Source: Arthrobotrys musiformis
Lineage: Eukaryota > Ascomycota > Orbiliomycetes > Orbiliales > Orbiliaceae
Assembly: GCA_036971715.1 (NCBI GenBank)
Contig: JAVHJL010000004.1
Coordinates: 806,001 to 870,000, forward strand
DNA length: 64,000 nt
Reading direction: 5' to 3'
The notes beneath the pieces are model-generated. The model was not told where the DNA came from. It saw only the letters and a program-made list of their open reading frames with translations, and did not search any database. Made by a program: the position numbers and the translations under genes. This document shows, in pieces, positions 35,676 through 47,962 of the stretch. How positions within the stretch are numbered: position 1 is the stretch's first letter; the number at the start of each line of letters is the position of its first letter.

Positions 35676-36238
35676 CTAACTCGGTTTCACATACGCTCTC
35701 CCAAACATACTCCAAAACGTAGAATAAGGATGATAATACCAAAAGTGCCACCCTGCCACCGGCGCAAGAACAATCGACGAACATATCCACCCAAACACAA
35801 CGGCTTCCAGCACGGTTAATGGGCTATCTGGGACTAGCTCCCCGGACTCTGGATCTGGACGCGCGGAGTTCGCGGTAGGACGGCCCAAACGCTCTATAGC
35901 CCATAGAACGAATTGGAATGCGGAGATTAGATAAAATATTAGTGTGCCTCGCCCAAAATCGTTTTCCGTATAGCAGTATAATAATGCCATCCCAGTAAAG
36001 AAGTGGGCGAAAAAGGCAAGACCTGATACTAGGGTGACTGCATATGTGTAAGTTTATTTCCATTCCATTTTTTTAGGGAGAATATGCATCGTTATCAAAT
36101 CCATAGGCTCGAAGGGGGGAGTTTTATAAACTTACACCCGTCATCTCTAAATCTCTCCTTGAAGCTTTTCTTTCGCATCTGCAAACCTGCCCCCCGAGGA
36201 TCCCCCAAATCGTGCATTGCCATGGAATCTGAACTCAT
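35676..36238 (-). CDS. Small three-helix membrane protein, paralog 2
   Basis: 154 aa from exons 36136-36238 and 35676-36037, in phase (98-nt intron, GTAAGT donor, ATGCAG acceptor). Exon 1 is soluble and basic (MRKKSFKERFRDDG); exon 2 carries hydrophobic segments VSGLAFFAHFFTGMALLY, GTLIFYLISAFQFVLWAI and LEAVVFGWICSSIVLAPVAG. The C-terminus WHFWYYHPYSTFWSMFGR matches paralog 1 at 33839-34532 in almost every position, while the rest has diverged. The loop between helices 2 and 3 is longer and acidic here. No known family recognised. Same strand and same exon split imply local duplication. Confidence 0.75.
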
Positions 36239-37134
36239 AGTGAAGGTCCTAGTCCGCGGTGGGTCTTAAAAATCGAGTATATAGTATGTGAAAGAATTTC
36301 GAATTATAATTGCGATCGTAGAGGGCAGCGGAATACCAGGATGAGGTATGTGGCAGGTTTATTGTGAATATGCTGCTTTGATGAGCATTTTTTAAAATTA
36401 AAGAATATATAACGCTACAGCTAGCTAGCCCAAACCAAATGTATTTTGTGGGCCACAGTGTTACTTGAACTGAGGCAGTTCTATAAAATCGAGCACCGAT
36501 CTTGTCTTGTTCCTACAGATTTTCATAAACCTCCTCACCTACGGTTTAGGAAGGCATATATATCTGAGGTTTGCATATCCTATGGACTACACGTGGTATA
36601 TAGGTATATACACGAACATCAGATTATGGCAAAGATTTGCTATACTTCAGACTTTTTAAAACAGCAATCGCAATCCAAAAGTTCCAGGCAAATGATCATG
36701 ACTAGTCTTGTCTTAAAACGCTTCGATACTGAGATCATGACTTAATCGGCGTAATTAACTACGCTTATGTATAACTTTGATTTAATTTATTATATGATAC
36801 GTATACGGAGGATAATATTTTCAATATTCTCACCGCTTCCAATCGATAGATAACGTGCATGATGGAGCTTCTCGTTTGCGGTATCAGTAAGGCATCTAAT
36901 AATACAATCTTCCAACCAGAAAAGAAATTAAATAGTACATGGCCACCATATACAAGGGCTCGACATCACCCCAAGTCTACATATATACAATTATGGAAAA
37001 AATAAGATTACTAAGGAAAGAAAAAAAAGAAGGGTGGAGAAAAAAAAAAGAGAGAGAAAGTCAGCCATCCCAAGATAGCGTCTCCAGAGCCGCGATGTCA
37101 ATATCTATCCATCTACACCCATCTAATACAATAC
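36239..37134. other. Intergenic
   Basis: 896 bp between paralog 2 and the 3' end of the AAA gene; AT-rich with an A/AG-rich run at about 37015-37060. No gene seen. Confidence 0.4.
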
Positions 37135-40100
37135 CTAATTCCTTACCCTGCCAGTTCCCTTCTCCTTCACACTCTCCTCGCCAACAACCCCTCCAAAGCC
37201 CCATCTATTAACCTTCTTCTTCCTTCCTTTCCGGTCTCCGTACTTCTCATCAAACTTCCTGATCATTCCAAGACTTCCCATATCGTCTGAGATACTGGCA
37301 CTGATCTCACCGAGAGCTTGGTCGAAGTGCTTAGCTTTCAACGTTCGCTTCTCGGGATATGCGCCGGTTTCTTTGAATACGATATCCTCCTCTTTTACTG
37401 CAGCTAGGGCCGCGGCAACAGCGACGTTTTTAAGGTCGGAGCCGGAGTAGAGATTTGTTCGTTCGTCCGATGCTATGGCCTTCAGATCGACGTCGGCGGC
37501 TAAGTCTTCTCCATTCAAGTGAATATTTAGGATAGCAAGGCGATCTTCCATCGTTGGTAAGTCGATTAAGATTCTTCGGGGTAGACGCTAGTAAATCAAT
37601 TAGCATACCGTATAAGATAAGTCAGTGTATAAAATTAGAGACCCACCCTCAAAACTGCATCATCAAGGTCAAACGGCCGATTCGTCGCTACCATAATAAA
37701 TGCCGACATCTTGGCCATCCCGTCCCACTCCTTCAAGAACTGATTTATAAGCTCTCGATGCGAGGTCCGCTGATGATGCGCTGTCCGAGCTCCAAAGATT
37801 GCGTCCGCCTCGTCGATAAATACCACGCAAGGGCTCAGTTTTTTCGCCAAGCTGAAGATTGCCTAGTCACGTTTGTTAGCTGCATACTTTTTATCAGTTA
37901 AAGAGGATTTTAAAGATTACCTTGACGTTCTTCTCGCCCTCACCGACATACATATCATAAACCTCACTGCCGCTAACCTCCAAAACTGTCGCTCCGCTCT
38001 CTTTTGCTACAGCTTTCGCCAACAAAGTTTTTCCGGTTCCGGGTGGCCCATAAAGAAGTACTCCTGGAATCTTATCCTGCGCTAGGACACCATACGAGAA
38101 AGCTTCTGGTCTCAAAAGACTCAAACTCGTCAGTGTCTTGAGCGCGTCCACCGTTTCCGTCGCCGCGCGAACTTGATCAAATCCAGTCGAAATGCTCGTC
38201 GGATCGATCACCCCGCCGAGCAGCCTCTTCTCGTGCTTGTTGCATTTCGCCTTCAGCTTTCTAATCTTAGCAGCCCTCTCTTCCTCTGGCGAAGGCTCTT
38301 CTTCCTCTGCTGCCTCCCTCTCTTCGGTGTACTTTGTCTCGGCAGTCGACCACGCAACTTTCGCCTTGTCACTCCTCCTGAGAACCCGGATCGCGTTAGC
38401 TACGTCTCCAGGGCCAATGACCCTCGGACCAACTTCCTTCTCCCCAGGTCCAGGTACACTCCCCAAAATCGTCAACGTCAGCCGATGAACCGCATCCAGA
38501 TCCCATATCCAGTCGCTAATGTTGTCGACTTTGGGTATATTTTCAAAATGCCAATCCTTCGGGACCTCCAACATGACTGCTTGGCCTTCATCCCCACTCC
38601 TTCGCGTGATCATAGCTTTCAGATGTCGCATGTTAATTTCACGTATCCGTGCCTTTCGATCCCGTTCCAAAAGGTCCCGTGTAGCATCCCAGGGCTGTGG
38701 AGGAACCACTATCGTGCGTTCCAGTATCCCCGTCGAGGCAGCGGAATTGGAAGATCCCTGAAGTACAGTTAAATATGAAGCATTGATGTCCAATCCGTGG
38801 CTGACCGTCGCACTGTTGCCCACAATCATGATCTCACGGCCTTCCAGGCGTCGTTCGTAGACGAGCTTTCTTAGGATCTTGAGGAAGGTCCTTCCCTCGG
38901 GCACCGACTGCAATTCCTTGAAATCTCGAACCTGTACGATCGTCCGGTTCGGCTGTGATGTTTGAGCCCCTGAGTCCGACGTGGCAGTGCCTCTCGGTGT
39001 TTTTTCTATCCCTTCCCTTTTCTTGATTCCAGAGTCAAGCATCAGTTCCAATACTGCCTGGAGCCTTGGGTGAACATCGACAACCCCACTGCCTGATTGT
39101 GGTCCAATCGGAAATCCAAAAGATGGTGTAGGCGCCGCATCGTCGGGATCTCTTGTAGAGATACCGGCTGTAACACTAATGCTCCCACCTGCCGTGAGTT
39201 TACGGAAGAATGCTAACGGAATACCCATAATATTAGGAGTCTCATTTCTTATTGATCGGGACGAGTCATCGTATTCTGCAGCAGAGTTTTCGTCGCCTTC
39301 ACCACCTTCAGTTTCTTCAGTTTCCTCTACTTCCTCTTCTACCGCCGCCTCCTCCTCCTCCTCTGTTCGAGGACGGTTGTTTGGGTGGATGAATTGTGCA
39401 TCGTAGCCGAGTGTGCGTAACTCAGCTGACGGCAGGGGTGTAGGCACTAAATTAGAGAGCGATCAGTACGTCAATACATTCATATATTACACTTTAATGG
39501 TGCTCAAAATTTACCAGTAATAGGAGCCTTCCCAGTAGCAGTAGTCTCAACATAATCTCCAGCAATCTCGGCGACATCTTCAGCATCAATCCGGATCAAC
39601 GTAGCTCCCAACTCTCGCGCTAAATCCTCTGATACAGCATCTAGAAAGTATGTACCATTGGTATCGGGCGTTTGAGGAAACAGCAAGATGCAGTCGACTG
39701 TTCTTGCGACCTTCGCTTGGTTGAAAACGGGCTTGGGAAGTGTGAGTGTAGCTTTCGCCGTCGACGATATTTCGGACCATATGGCAGGCGAGATACCGTA
39801 TTTAGTGTCGAGAATAAGGGATGGCGTAAAGAAAGCGATCTCAGATTTAGGAATGTCGGAGTTCGGCGGAATTTCGGAGCTGGCGGTTGGAGGGGTAGTA
39901 GTGGGGTCCGAGGCGGGGTCAGATGGCGGGGTAGACGATGAAGGTGGCGATTCAGGTTCTGGGGCTCCAGGGGACTTGGCTTCACTATCCGCGTTATCGA
40001 GAATCTTATCGGCCTCTGCGGTTTCCTCTTCCACGAGTAGGGGAGCTTCACGATTCGCAGCAGCTTCGGCTTTGCGTCCTGCCTCCAGTAGCTCTATCTC

Positions 40101-40799
40101 CACGTCCGTCTCTTTACTCGGCCCACCGCTAGACCCATCTCCTCCACCACCACTACCGCCCTTTCCGCTTTTACCAGCACCATCTCCATCCTCATCTAGT
40201 GTCACATCGCTACCATACCGGTCAGAAACATCCAACCTCGACTCACTAACAGCCAGCTCCTCGGGTAAAAACACCGCTCGTTCCAGAAACCATTCCGGTA
40301 GGTCAATTTTAGGTAACGGTTCCTCCTTCGGACGTGTGGATTTTCTCGTGGACTTTAACTTCGCTGTTGAGGACCGTGTCGAAGGTCGCTTATCGGGTTG
40401 TTCAGGATCCGGTTCGCCACCCGTAGTTGTTGTGGGTCTTATGGCCGATAAGACCTCAGAAGGGATCGAAACTTCAGCATCGGATACGGGCCGTGTGTCG
40501 TCCGCAGCTGTGGTTTCCTCATTTGTTCGCGACGGCGGTGTGGCCGCCTGCGGGCTTGTTTCAGCGTCCTTCGGCGACGACGATGTCCTAGACTCAGCTA
40601 TTGGCGTCGCAGCAGACTCCGAACCAGCCGAAGGTACCTGCGTCTGCAATCTAGCTGATAAATGTAGATAGCTGCATCGATAACAAACGTATGCCGAACT
40701 ATTCGGTACTCGAGAAGTAGCTGAGCGACGAAGTAAACTTGTTGAGGTTCTTGAATTCCGTAGCACCGTATTCAGCGCCCGTTTAGTTGCAACTTGCAT
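37135..40799 (-). CDS. Mitochondrial-type AAA+ ATPase (Msp1/spastin-like clade)
   Basis: 1,159 aa from exons 39515-40799, 37921-39446, 37647-37862 and 37135-37587, all in phase (introns 68, 58 and 59 nt). The N-terminus (MQVATKRALNTVLRNSRT, Arg/Ser-rich, no acidic residue) looks like a mitochondrial presequence. About 400 residues of Pro/Ser/Thr-rich and acidic disordered sequence follow, with a Gly-rich block near residue 215. The AAA module lies at the C-terminus: Walker A GPPGTGKT (about 895-902), pore-loop DMYVGEGEKNVK, Walker B VVFIDEADAIFG (about 950-960), sensor 1 FIMVATNRPFDLD and arginine fingers LRRLPRRI, then SGSDLKNVAVAAALAA and a basic tail. The SGSDLKNV and EADAIFG signatures place it with Msp1/ATAD1/spastin-like AAA proteins, but it is two to three times their length. 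Substrate unknown; membrane-protein extraction or sorting is inference. Confidence 0.9.
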
Positions 40800-43700
40800 T
40801 CGGACGACTTTTTTTCCTTTCTTTGCTTTTATAGGTTGCGAGGATTCGAGTCAACAGCTCGCGCGCCTTTTGCCCTTCGTCTTGCTGGGGGTCAAAGAAA
40901 AGGGGAGAGGTTCTCCGGGGTATCGGTTTCAACCAAGCTGAAGGTCGGAATTAGCGGTCGAAGAGCGATGAGGCATGTGTCCTTGCCTGCAGTAATTCTG
41001 ATATAAGGAACTTTCGAGGTCGCTGGTTGCTGTCTATAAAATCTCTGATTCGCAAACTTTTGGGTCCGTCGTCACACAACGCTTCAACATCAGCCATGCG
41101 GCAGCTTAGTCAGCAAGTTTGTGCCTTCGCTGAAACTTCTCCACGAGGCCTCAAGCCAACGGCCTCTGTCGACCTTACAAAAAAGAAAAGGAAAAAGAGG
41201 CCAATTCTGAGAGACTATTTCTAGCAGGTGAAATAGTATACCTGAGTTTTAAATTCCCTATTAAAAAATTTACAGGGTCCTTTGAGGGACAGGCAGCCAA
41301 ATATTGAAGTCTTGGACTGTCAACGCACAAAATACAACAGACTGAACCGGCGTCGACTTACAAGGTCCGGACACAGACTACAATAGAATGCGACGAATGT
41401 CCAATTCCAAAGAACAAAATACTGCTAAACCATCTTTAAAACGGAGACCTCTAGTGATGCTTGATTTTCCGGTCGAGTTTTAGAGGGACGCGGTTCCAGC
41501 TGTTCATATTTATCAGCAGCCACGCGAAAGGTTGGTTGTTCCCACCAGGCTAGACTACCAGACAAGGCAGACGGTCGAAGATAATAAGTGTTTCTGACAC
41601 CTACCGACTGGCAATCCAAGAGTTAGATGCATCCTATTTGCCCCATATCCTTGGACGAGCAGCTCCGGTTCCTAACCACTCTTCAAAAAGAGGAATTCGG
41701 TATCCTACTATCAATATATCACACGAGGTGTCCTCGTCGTCGAGGTCGTGGGCGCCCTTGTTATGAGTAGAAAACTGGCAGAAGATTGATAAGTCGATGC
41801 TATCAAGATAGGTTGAAGGCCATGCAACAGCTATCCTTGTTCACATAACCAGGGGGGGCCGAGGTAACTTTGTAGCTGATGGTGTAGCTCGCCAAGATCG
41901 ACATAAAACTCTAGACGGAATCTATTAATCTTAACGCTATTTTCAGCCTAGGAGGATAGAGCGTGGCGGAGATTCTTTCCTACATAGCTCGGTATCCTTC
42001 TAGGTCGCATCAAGAGTTGAATAGTCTGCTGCCGCAAACCGCAGCATTACTCGAGGGTTAGGCTAACCTTCATCGCAGCAGGCTATCTTGAATTCTAATT
42101 GCATAGGTTTATTTATATTTTTGCTATGCATACATGTAGGCTTCTCAAGGTTGAGGGATGTTGCGAGCTGTTGCTAGAGCGCTGATCTAGGTATAAATAA
42201 CATAACATACATATACAAAGATGTGGGCGGAGAATTATGAAGAGAAGAAAAAACGACAATCAGGAAGCCGAGAGGTCTTTCGCGAATTCGGCGCTTTATA
42301 ACTAACATTAGTCTCACAGCCGGAACTGAGATATGGCCGAGCGGATAGTAAAACGCTCGAGTCAAAAGGCCTCGGAACCAACCATCAAGACAGGCCATGT
42401 ACGTACTACACTATATTTTCCCACGCTCCTAGAAACTAATCTACCAGTCTCGTAACCAACTAATCTACTACTATAATCAAGCACGACCCAATTCAACATT
42501 TGGAGAGTTGATACTGGGTCGCTCGTAGTGTAGTTCTCCTGGGAGAACGGAGCGCTATAGCCTAGAGCGTTTGTATAAGACCGACCTGTTGTATTCTGGA
42601 TCGATATGCGTTGTTCGACTCTTGCAGACAGACCCCAGCCAAACTGCAAACTCGGCCTCGGAGACCAGCCCATGTCTGGTCAAGAACTTCGCGATAACCA
42701 ATGTCGTTGAAGTCTCTTTTAGAAATAGTCCCTAAACCCAAGCTTCTTAGTCCAGAAAACGTACTAGACGCACTGATAGAATGAGAAGCTCAATCCCACA
42801 GTCCCCACTCCGGGGTCCCATATCCGAATCCATTCGTAAATCGTAACTGCGATATTCCAAAAAATCCCATCCGTTTCGTTTCACAAGATCCAGACCCCAC
42901 GCCTAGGTAACCGATACACAAAAAAAAATCAAAGCGAGCAAGCATAAACACAGCCTCCAATACCATCTACCTAAACCAAAAAATTCCCTCCACATATCAA
43001 AAAAAAAGAACTAACCCTCAAGAAGACGATATACCAAAGTAGGCAGGTCGACGCTCTCTTGGTATCGGCTTGGACAGACTGTTGATTAAACAATTTCGGA
43101 GCTAGGCAGAAAGGGTGAAAGGTTTTCTCTCTTCGCTTTTATCATGACTCCAGGGTCCTGGAGGAAGCTGCATGTAATGCTGTTGAGCTCGACTATAGCT
43201 AACGCCCTTGCTTTTTTGTCGGGAACTCGGTAGAGGATGTACCCGTGATATCCTCAGCGATAGTCTAGACACAAGACGGGTGCTGAGCGCCTCAGCGATA
43301 TACTTTGTAGATAGGTTCCATTCAGCATGCGCAATTCCTTAGAGCGGAACGATTTGGTTCTCGAACGAATTGATTGATATCAACTTCTCGTATCAGATTG
43401 TATGTATCTACAATTAAAGGATATAGTACACTTTTATTTCGCATCAAACAGATTGAAAGGGAAAGCAGATACAAATCGAATCATCGGCAGCTGGAAAAGA
43501 AAAAAATTTCAGCCAACCGAATCGGCTTTAAAGAAGTATTATTCGCCAAGCAAAGAAACAGAGTGTTAAACAAAACACTAGAGCAATCTAGGAAATAATA
43601 TTCGTCACCGCTGCAGCCCATTACACCAGCCGAATAATCTAGAGCTTCAAGACAACAGCGAAGAGATAAAAAACAAGCTAGCAAAATAGACGGAACCGAA

Positions 43701-43818
43701 TTAAACCCCCATTTTGACTCCTAAGGATAGTAGAAAAAAGATCTATCTTGTTAAAACGCCGGTAAACACAAAAACAGATTGTTTTTTTCCCCGCTATGTC
43801 AGCTTGGGGTAATTCTAT
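40800..43818. other. 3-kb gene-poor stretch
   Basis: No supportable gene. The left end is the AAA gene promoter. Short ORFs at 41425-41619 (minus) and 42362-42673 (minus) look loosely protein-like but lack motifs; they could be remnants of a decayed element. A TGGCCGAGCGG sequence at about 42334 resembles a tRNA A box but has no matching B box. Confidence 0.45.
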
Positions 43819-44667
43819 TTAGGCATCGTGAATAGTTTCGATTGGTGGCCTTGCTGTGTGTGTAATTCCAATTGAAGAATCGACAACGGGGCTAGAGGCT
43901 CCCTCATCGTCGGAGAAGTCATCGACAGTGACTCCAGGAACAGCCATTCCGTCTTTATTGCTAGGCTCAAACAAGACTGTGGAGCTGCCAGACCTCTGTC
44001 GCCGGATGGCGGGTTCTGTAGTGGAGACCCCTTCTTGTCCTCCAACCTGAGCTGCAGTATTCCAGCTAAGTTTCGATAGAGCGGAAGCTAGATCCTCTGG
44101 CATAATTTGGGTGTTTGGTGGCTCTTCGTTGCGCGACTCCCAGCCAACAGGTGGACTTGGTGGTGGGGAGATAAAGAACAACTTTTGCGATTCCGGAGCC
44201 TGGAGATGTTGGTCTGTTGGGGGTGTAACAGGTGTGTGGGTCCCGAAATATATTCTCATTCTGTGTCCCATCAGGAATTCACCGTCTAACTCTCCACGGA
44301 CCTTGATGGCATCTTCTTCAGAATAAAATGAGCAAACTATACGAGCGAAGGACTTCAAAGGAGCCCAGGAGGCGAGGGTAGCCGAGGAGGCGATAACATC
44401 TCGAAGACCCTGGAGGTGGTCTGCACGGAAGATATCGGCGTCTTTAAGGTTTGTAATTAGGAGAGTGTTTGTGGGAGGAGACGGAGTCATAAGAGGTGGA
44501 ATGGAGGATAGATCTATGGAGAGATTTGAGCGAGAAGAGCGCTTGGAAGAGGGTTTCGAAGAAGGTTTCGAGGTGGCGGGATCGTATAATCTGAAGGAGC
44601 CGGCCATGCAGGTTGGCGATGTTGGGCTTGAAGGCTCTGGAACAGATGTAGATGTGTTGGAAGCCAT
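43819..44667 (-). CDS. Calcipressin (calcineurin regulator, RCAN/Rcn1 family)
   Basis: A single-exon 282-residue protein. Calcipressins bind calcineurin and tune calcium signalling. A Ser-rich N-terminus precedes an RRM-like fold (about 66-145) that starts NTLLITNLKDADIF and contains FARIVCSFYSEEDAIKVR and MGHRMRIYFG. The diagnostic LxxPP-type box follows as FFISPPPSPPVGW (about 164-176), matching the ISPPxSPPxGW motif shared from yeast to animals. Near the C-terminus, VPGVTVDDFSDDEG lies where the family carries its calcineurin-docking PxIxIT-like site; as read, the match is imperfect. Ser in the SPPPSPP box is a known phosphorylation site in the family. The ATG at 44667 is the first in the ORF. 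No introns needed; length is normal for ascomycetes. Confidence 0.92.
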   Translation of the reverse strand: MASNTSTSVPEPSSPTSPTCMAGSFRLYDPATSKPSSKPSSKRSSRSNLSIDLSSIPPLMTPSPPTNTLLITNLKDADIFRADHLQGLRDVIASSATLASWAPLKSFARIVCSFYSEEDAIKVRGELDGEFLMGHRMRIYFGTHTPVTPPTDQHLQAPESQKLFFISPPPSPPVGWESRNEEPPNTQIMPEDLASALSKLSWNTAAQVGGQEGVSTTEPAIRRQRSGSSTVLFEPSNKDGMAVPGVTVDDFSDDEGASSPVVDSSIGITHTARPPIETIHDA

Positions 44668-47563
44668 GGCGAAAGTGATGATATGGATCTCTGGATTATA
44701 TCTGGAGGGTAATTATCCTTGGAAGTCTTTGGATATTAGTATTTGGTGATGTTGATATAGGAGTAGTATGCAGGATTGATTGATTGATGGTGATGATGTC
44801 TCGAGGAGGAGGATGCAGTTATTATATACAGCATGACCTCTGGCTGCATGGATGCTCAGTGGCGGCTATGCAAAGGCAAATTCCCCATTACAAACCAAAC
44901 CCACACACCAAACCCCGGCCACCACCTCCACCAAGATGGCCAGCACCCATGGCCTGGCCACCTCTGCTGCGGCCACTTCCAGGCAAGCTATTAGCTCGCT
45001 AGCACCAGCAATCGCTCGGTATCACTGAACTGGCTGGTTTGTCAATTTGAATCATTGAACGAAAACAGATTTTTCGCTTGCTGCGGCCGCGAGCTTAATC
45101 GTTGGTAATTCCCTCGAGGAATCAAGCTGCTTGTTTTGAAAAGAAAACTGGTGCAGGCGGCCGCACAGCCTCCCCATTCGATTCCGTCGAACAGCGCGGT
45201 CGCTTCCCGTGCGATCCCACCAACCACCATTCTTGGAATTCTCGTTCCAGAAGCCCAGCCTTAGGTTAACTCTAAGGTTTTTTGGGTCAGCATGAGACAG
45301 GACAGACAATCTTCTTTGTTTGTCCGCAGCAAACATGCCACCCAAGTCCTCTCGCGCCACCGGTGCGGGAAAGTATCGGCGGGCAGGCCAGCGCCTGACT
45401 GCCTACCAAGTGCCTGATTCTGAACCTTTTCGGCACGACTGTAGCACCTGAACATGACCTCGCGCTGGCACGAGATGTGGTTGCAGGCAGCCGACGGGCA
45501 GCGATTGTCTCCTCCATATTTTGCTCTACTGTGCCTACGGACTACATTCAAACCGCCTGCTTGCTTCAGTTGGCACCCAAAATGGGTCCCGAAGCACTAC
45601 GGCGTTTTCCGAGGGAAATGACATGTGTTTCTGTGCCTTAGTCAGTCTGAACTGAAGCAAAAATTGAACGAAGTACTTATTATTAGCCTTCGTGATATAT
45701 ATGGTCCCGACGTCATAGGGGGGAAACTTCCATATCTCCGTCTTGTTTCCAGTCTGTTTGACTAAGTCGCCAGGCCAGACCGACCATCACAAAACCCCAG
45801 CATTGAAAGATATTTCAGTGTGGCGGCTGTGGCGGTGTCATTTCAAGGAGTTTAGAGGGTGAAATTCAACCTTTAAACTTCTTGGACCATTGGCCTTTGA
45901 CCACCTAGCCGCACTGCCTACCTTTCGGATCCCTCACCACCCGATACTCCTTTCAACGTTGGCTAGCTTAGCCGCTACCGTCGGAAATGAGATTTCAACG
46001 AAAGCAGAGTAGAGTCAACAAGGAGACAAGACTGCGGACGCCCAGCCTACGCAACATTGATTCCTGCGCCTGGCGATGCCTCTTGCCCATCCTTACGCGT
46101 ATAGAAATGATTACTGTGCCCGAAAATACGTGGATCCCGTGGCGCCCGGACATTCGGACAGGCGTGTAGTAATACCGTACTATCAATACCTTCGCAGCGG
46201 AGATTTGACCGCAACTAAGCAACTCCAGGCAACTCCAACTTGCGTTATGTTGGGAGGCTTCATGAAGAAATTGCAAAAAAAAATGTTTATGGTTTAAACC
46301 ATACCCAGCTGAAGACCCAACACATGATATTATAAGCCTCGAAGGCTTAGTGGAGTATCATTCCACTACAGCACAAACATATCTCTAATGAATCATAACT
46401 AGGGAAATTGTTGTTCAGACTACTTCGCTCCAAGTACATGTACATATACAAAATCCGTTTCTATGCCTGCCATTCAATTGATCAATACGCCAAGAAAGAG
46501 TTTGAGTTTCGGTGACCTGGGTTCGTGACAATGGAATTGTTTCTGCAGGTGGAATGTGTAACCGATGCAAGGTCTGCGCCATACGGGTTCACGAGCTGTC
46601 TTGTACTTCGTAAGGTGCACGAAGATCGCTCATGCAATTATAAGGAGATAGCCATTGTGCCACGTTCAATTGGTAATTTACCTTGCAAGAAAGAAAGAAA
46701 AAACCCCCCGGAAATGAAAAAAAATAAGCAGGGTCAATGAATTAACAAAAAAAGCCAACGTTAAACAGGATTGATGAATCGCAAATATTTTTGGTTGGTT
46801 TTGAATTTGAACCAAACCACAAGGCTTCGCCAAATCCTGGCCCTGGTTTGGTTTGAGGATTACAAACGGCCAGTGAGGCTCAAGGGCAGGGCACGGATCG
46901 TACCCATGATCCTTGCATTGAAGAGCTGGACTCCAACATATCCTAGGATTTGAATTCAAATCTATCATTTGAAACTGTCCGGTATAACGTTACTAATCTA
47001 CTCCGTAATACCTGCCGCAGTCGAACTTAGCATCTAAAGCTAATATCGAATCGTTTGATTACTAGAATTTGGCCCTAGATAACGCACCTAGCCTGATGTA
47101 TTTTATAACTACAATCTAAAATTCTCATTGACTACGAGAAAGGTTGGAAGAAGCCTGAGAAGTTGGTAGAATGCCGCGAGCAGCCATATCAATGTATTAT
47201 TGTTTTTTCGAAAGGGAAAAAAGACGAGTCGGCAGAGGCAATGTTTTTGTCTCGTACCCGGCAATGTTTTTAATGACAAAGATTCCTTGGAAGTCCAGAC
47301 GACATCGCTATATTCCTGCTCACAATCGGCACTATTATTATAATCAGCCTATCGATAGCAAGCTGCCAATGCCCCCTCTGTTAGCTATGCGTAGGGACCC
47401 AAGAGAAAATAATAAAAAAACGAATCCCCGTAATTCCACCATCAAAAACCGCGATACTGGCAAACCCTTGTGAAATAAAACACATTCCATTCCGTGCGAT
47501 CCGTATGCTTGACATTATAGAAGCGCCGAACCCAAACTTCGTTTTCTGGTAGACCGAGTCAAA
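44668..47563. other. 2.9-kb gene-poor stretch
   Basis: No supportable gene. The left 300 bases should be the calcipressin promoter and leader. Pro-rich ORFs near 44784-45002 derive from CCA/CCT-rich sequence. Nothing else recognised. Confidence 0.45.
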
Positions 47564-47962
47564 TCAAGTCGAATACACCCAAACTTCCTGGTTAAATTTC
47601 AAGTTAAAATCGACATTTCTTCTGAAATTCCAAGTTAGGAAAATCACAAACCGAATAGTTGCCATTAGGATATTCTTGATGGTTTCAAATTTCCACTCCT
47701 TATCCCACATTATTGCCGCGATGCACTCTTTAAGTTCTGTGCGTGCGAGGCCGCGGACGACGGCCAAAGCGACAGATTCGTCGTACTCGGAGCCGAGAAC
47801 TTCGAGGATACCTTCGGCTTGTGAAAGATAGTTCGGTATCCCATAGGAACGGTCACCCGCGTGACCTAGGCCTGGGGAGTTGTACGCAAGTGTCGAAAGA
47901 CGTTTGATAGCAGCGAGCTTTCTATCAGCGTCTGGAAGCGTCATGATTTCTTCTGATGTCAT
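47564..47962 (-). CDS. Small helical protein, paralog A (unknown family)
   Basis: ORF from the ATG at 47962 (MTSEEIMTLPDADRKLAAIK). The segment LSQAEGILEVLGSEYDESVA, then VVRGLARTELKECIAAIMWD and KEWKFETIKNILMATIRFV, aligns with the protein at 49142-49705 (shared pattern: LK..I..IMW.K.WK......L.A). The last 25 residues after IRF may be read-through of an intron (GTGATT donor), because the paralog shows a possible donor at the same place. Just upstream, an overlapping ORF in another frame (48152 down to 47970) encodes a hydrophobic segment (TPLLGTAFLMYLSIIIS) and ends near KIPNP. A one-base shift would join it to this ORF, so the gene may be a frameshifted membrane-anchored protein. Function unknown. 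Confidence 0.5.
   Translation of the reverse strand: MTSEEIMTLPDADRKLAAIKRLSTLAYNSPGLGHAGDRSYGIPNYLSQAEGILEVLGSEYDESVALAVVRGLARTELKECIAAIMWDKEWKFETIKNILMATIRFVIFLTWNFRRNVDFNLKFNQEVWVYST

Noticed and set aside
39688..40671. 327-codon plus-strand ORF
   Set aside because: Antisense of the disordered Ser/Pro/acidic region of the AAA gene, which has verified splice junctions and Walker motifs.
42325..42400. Possible tRNA (TGGCCGAGCGG resembles a Leu/Ser tRNA A box)
   Set aside because: No GGTTCGANNCC B box and no acceptor-stem pairing at the right distance; at most a chance match or fragment.
41425..42673. Two minus-strand ORFs considered as transposon remnants
   Set aside because: No transposase, integrase or reverse-transcriptase motif and no terminal repeats visible.
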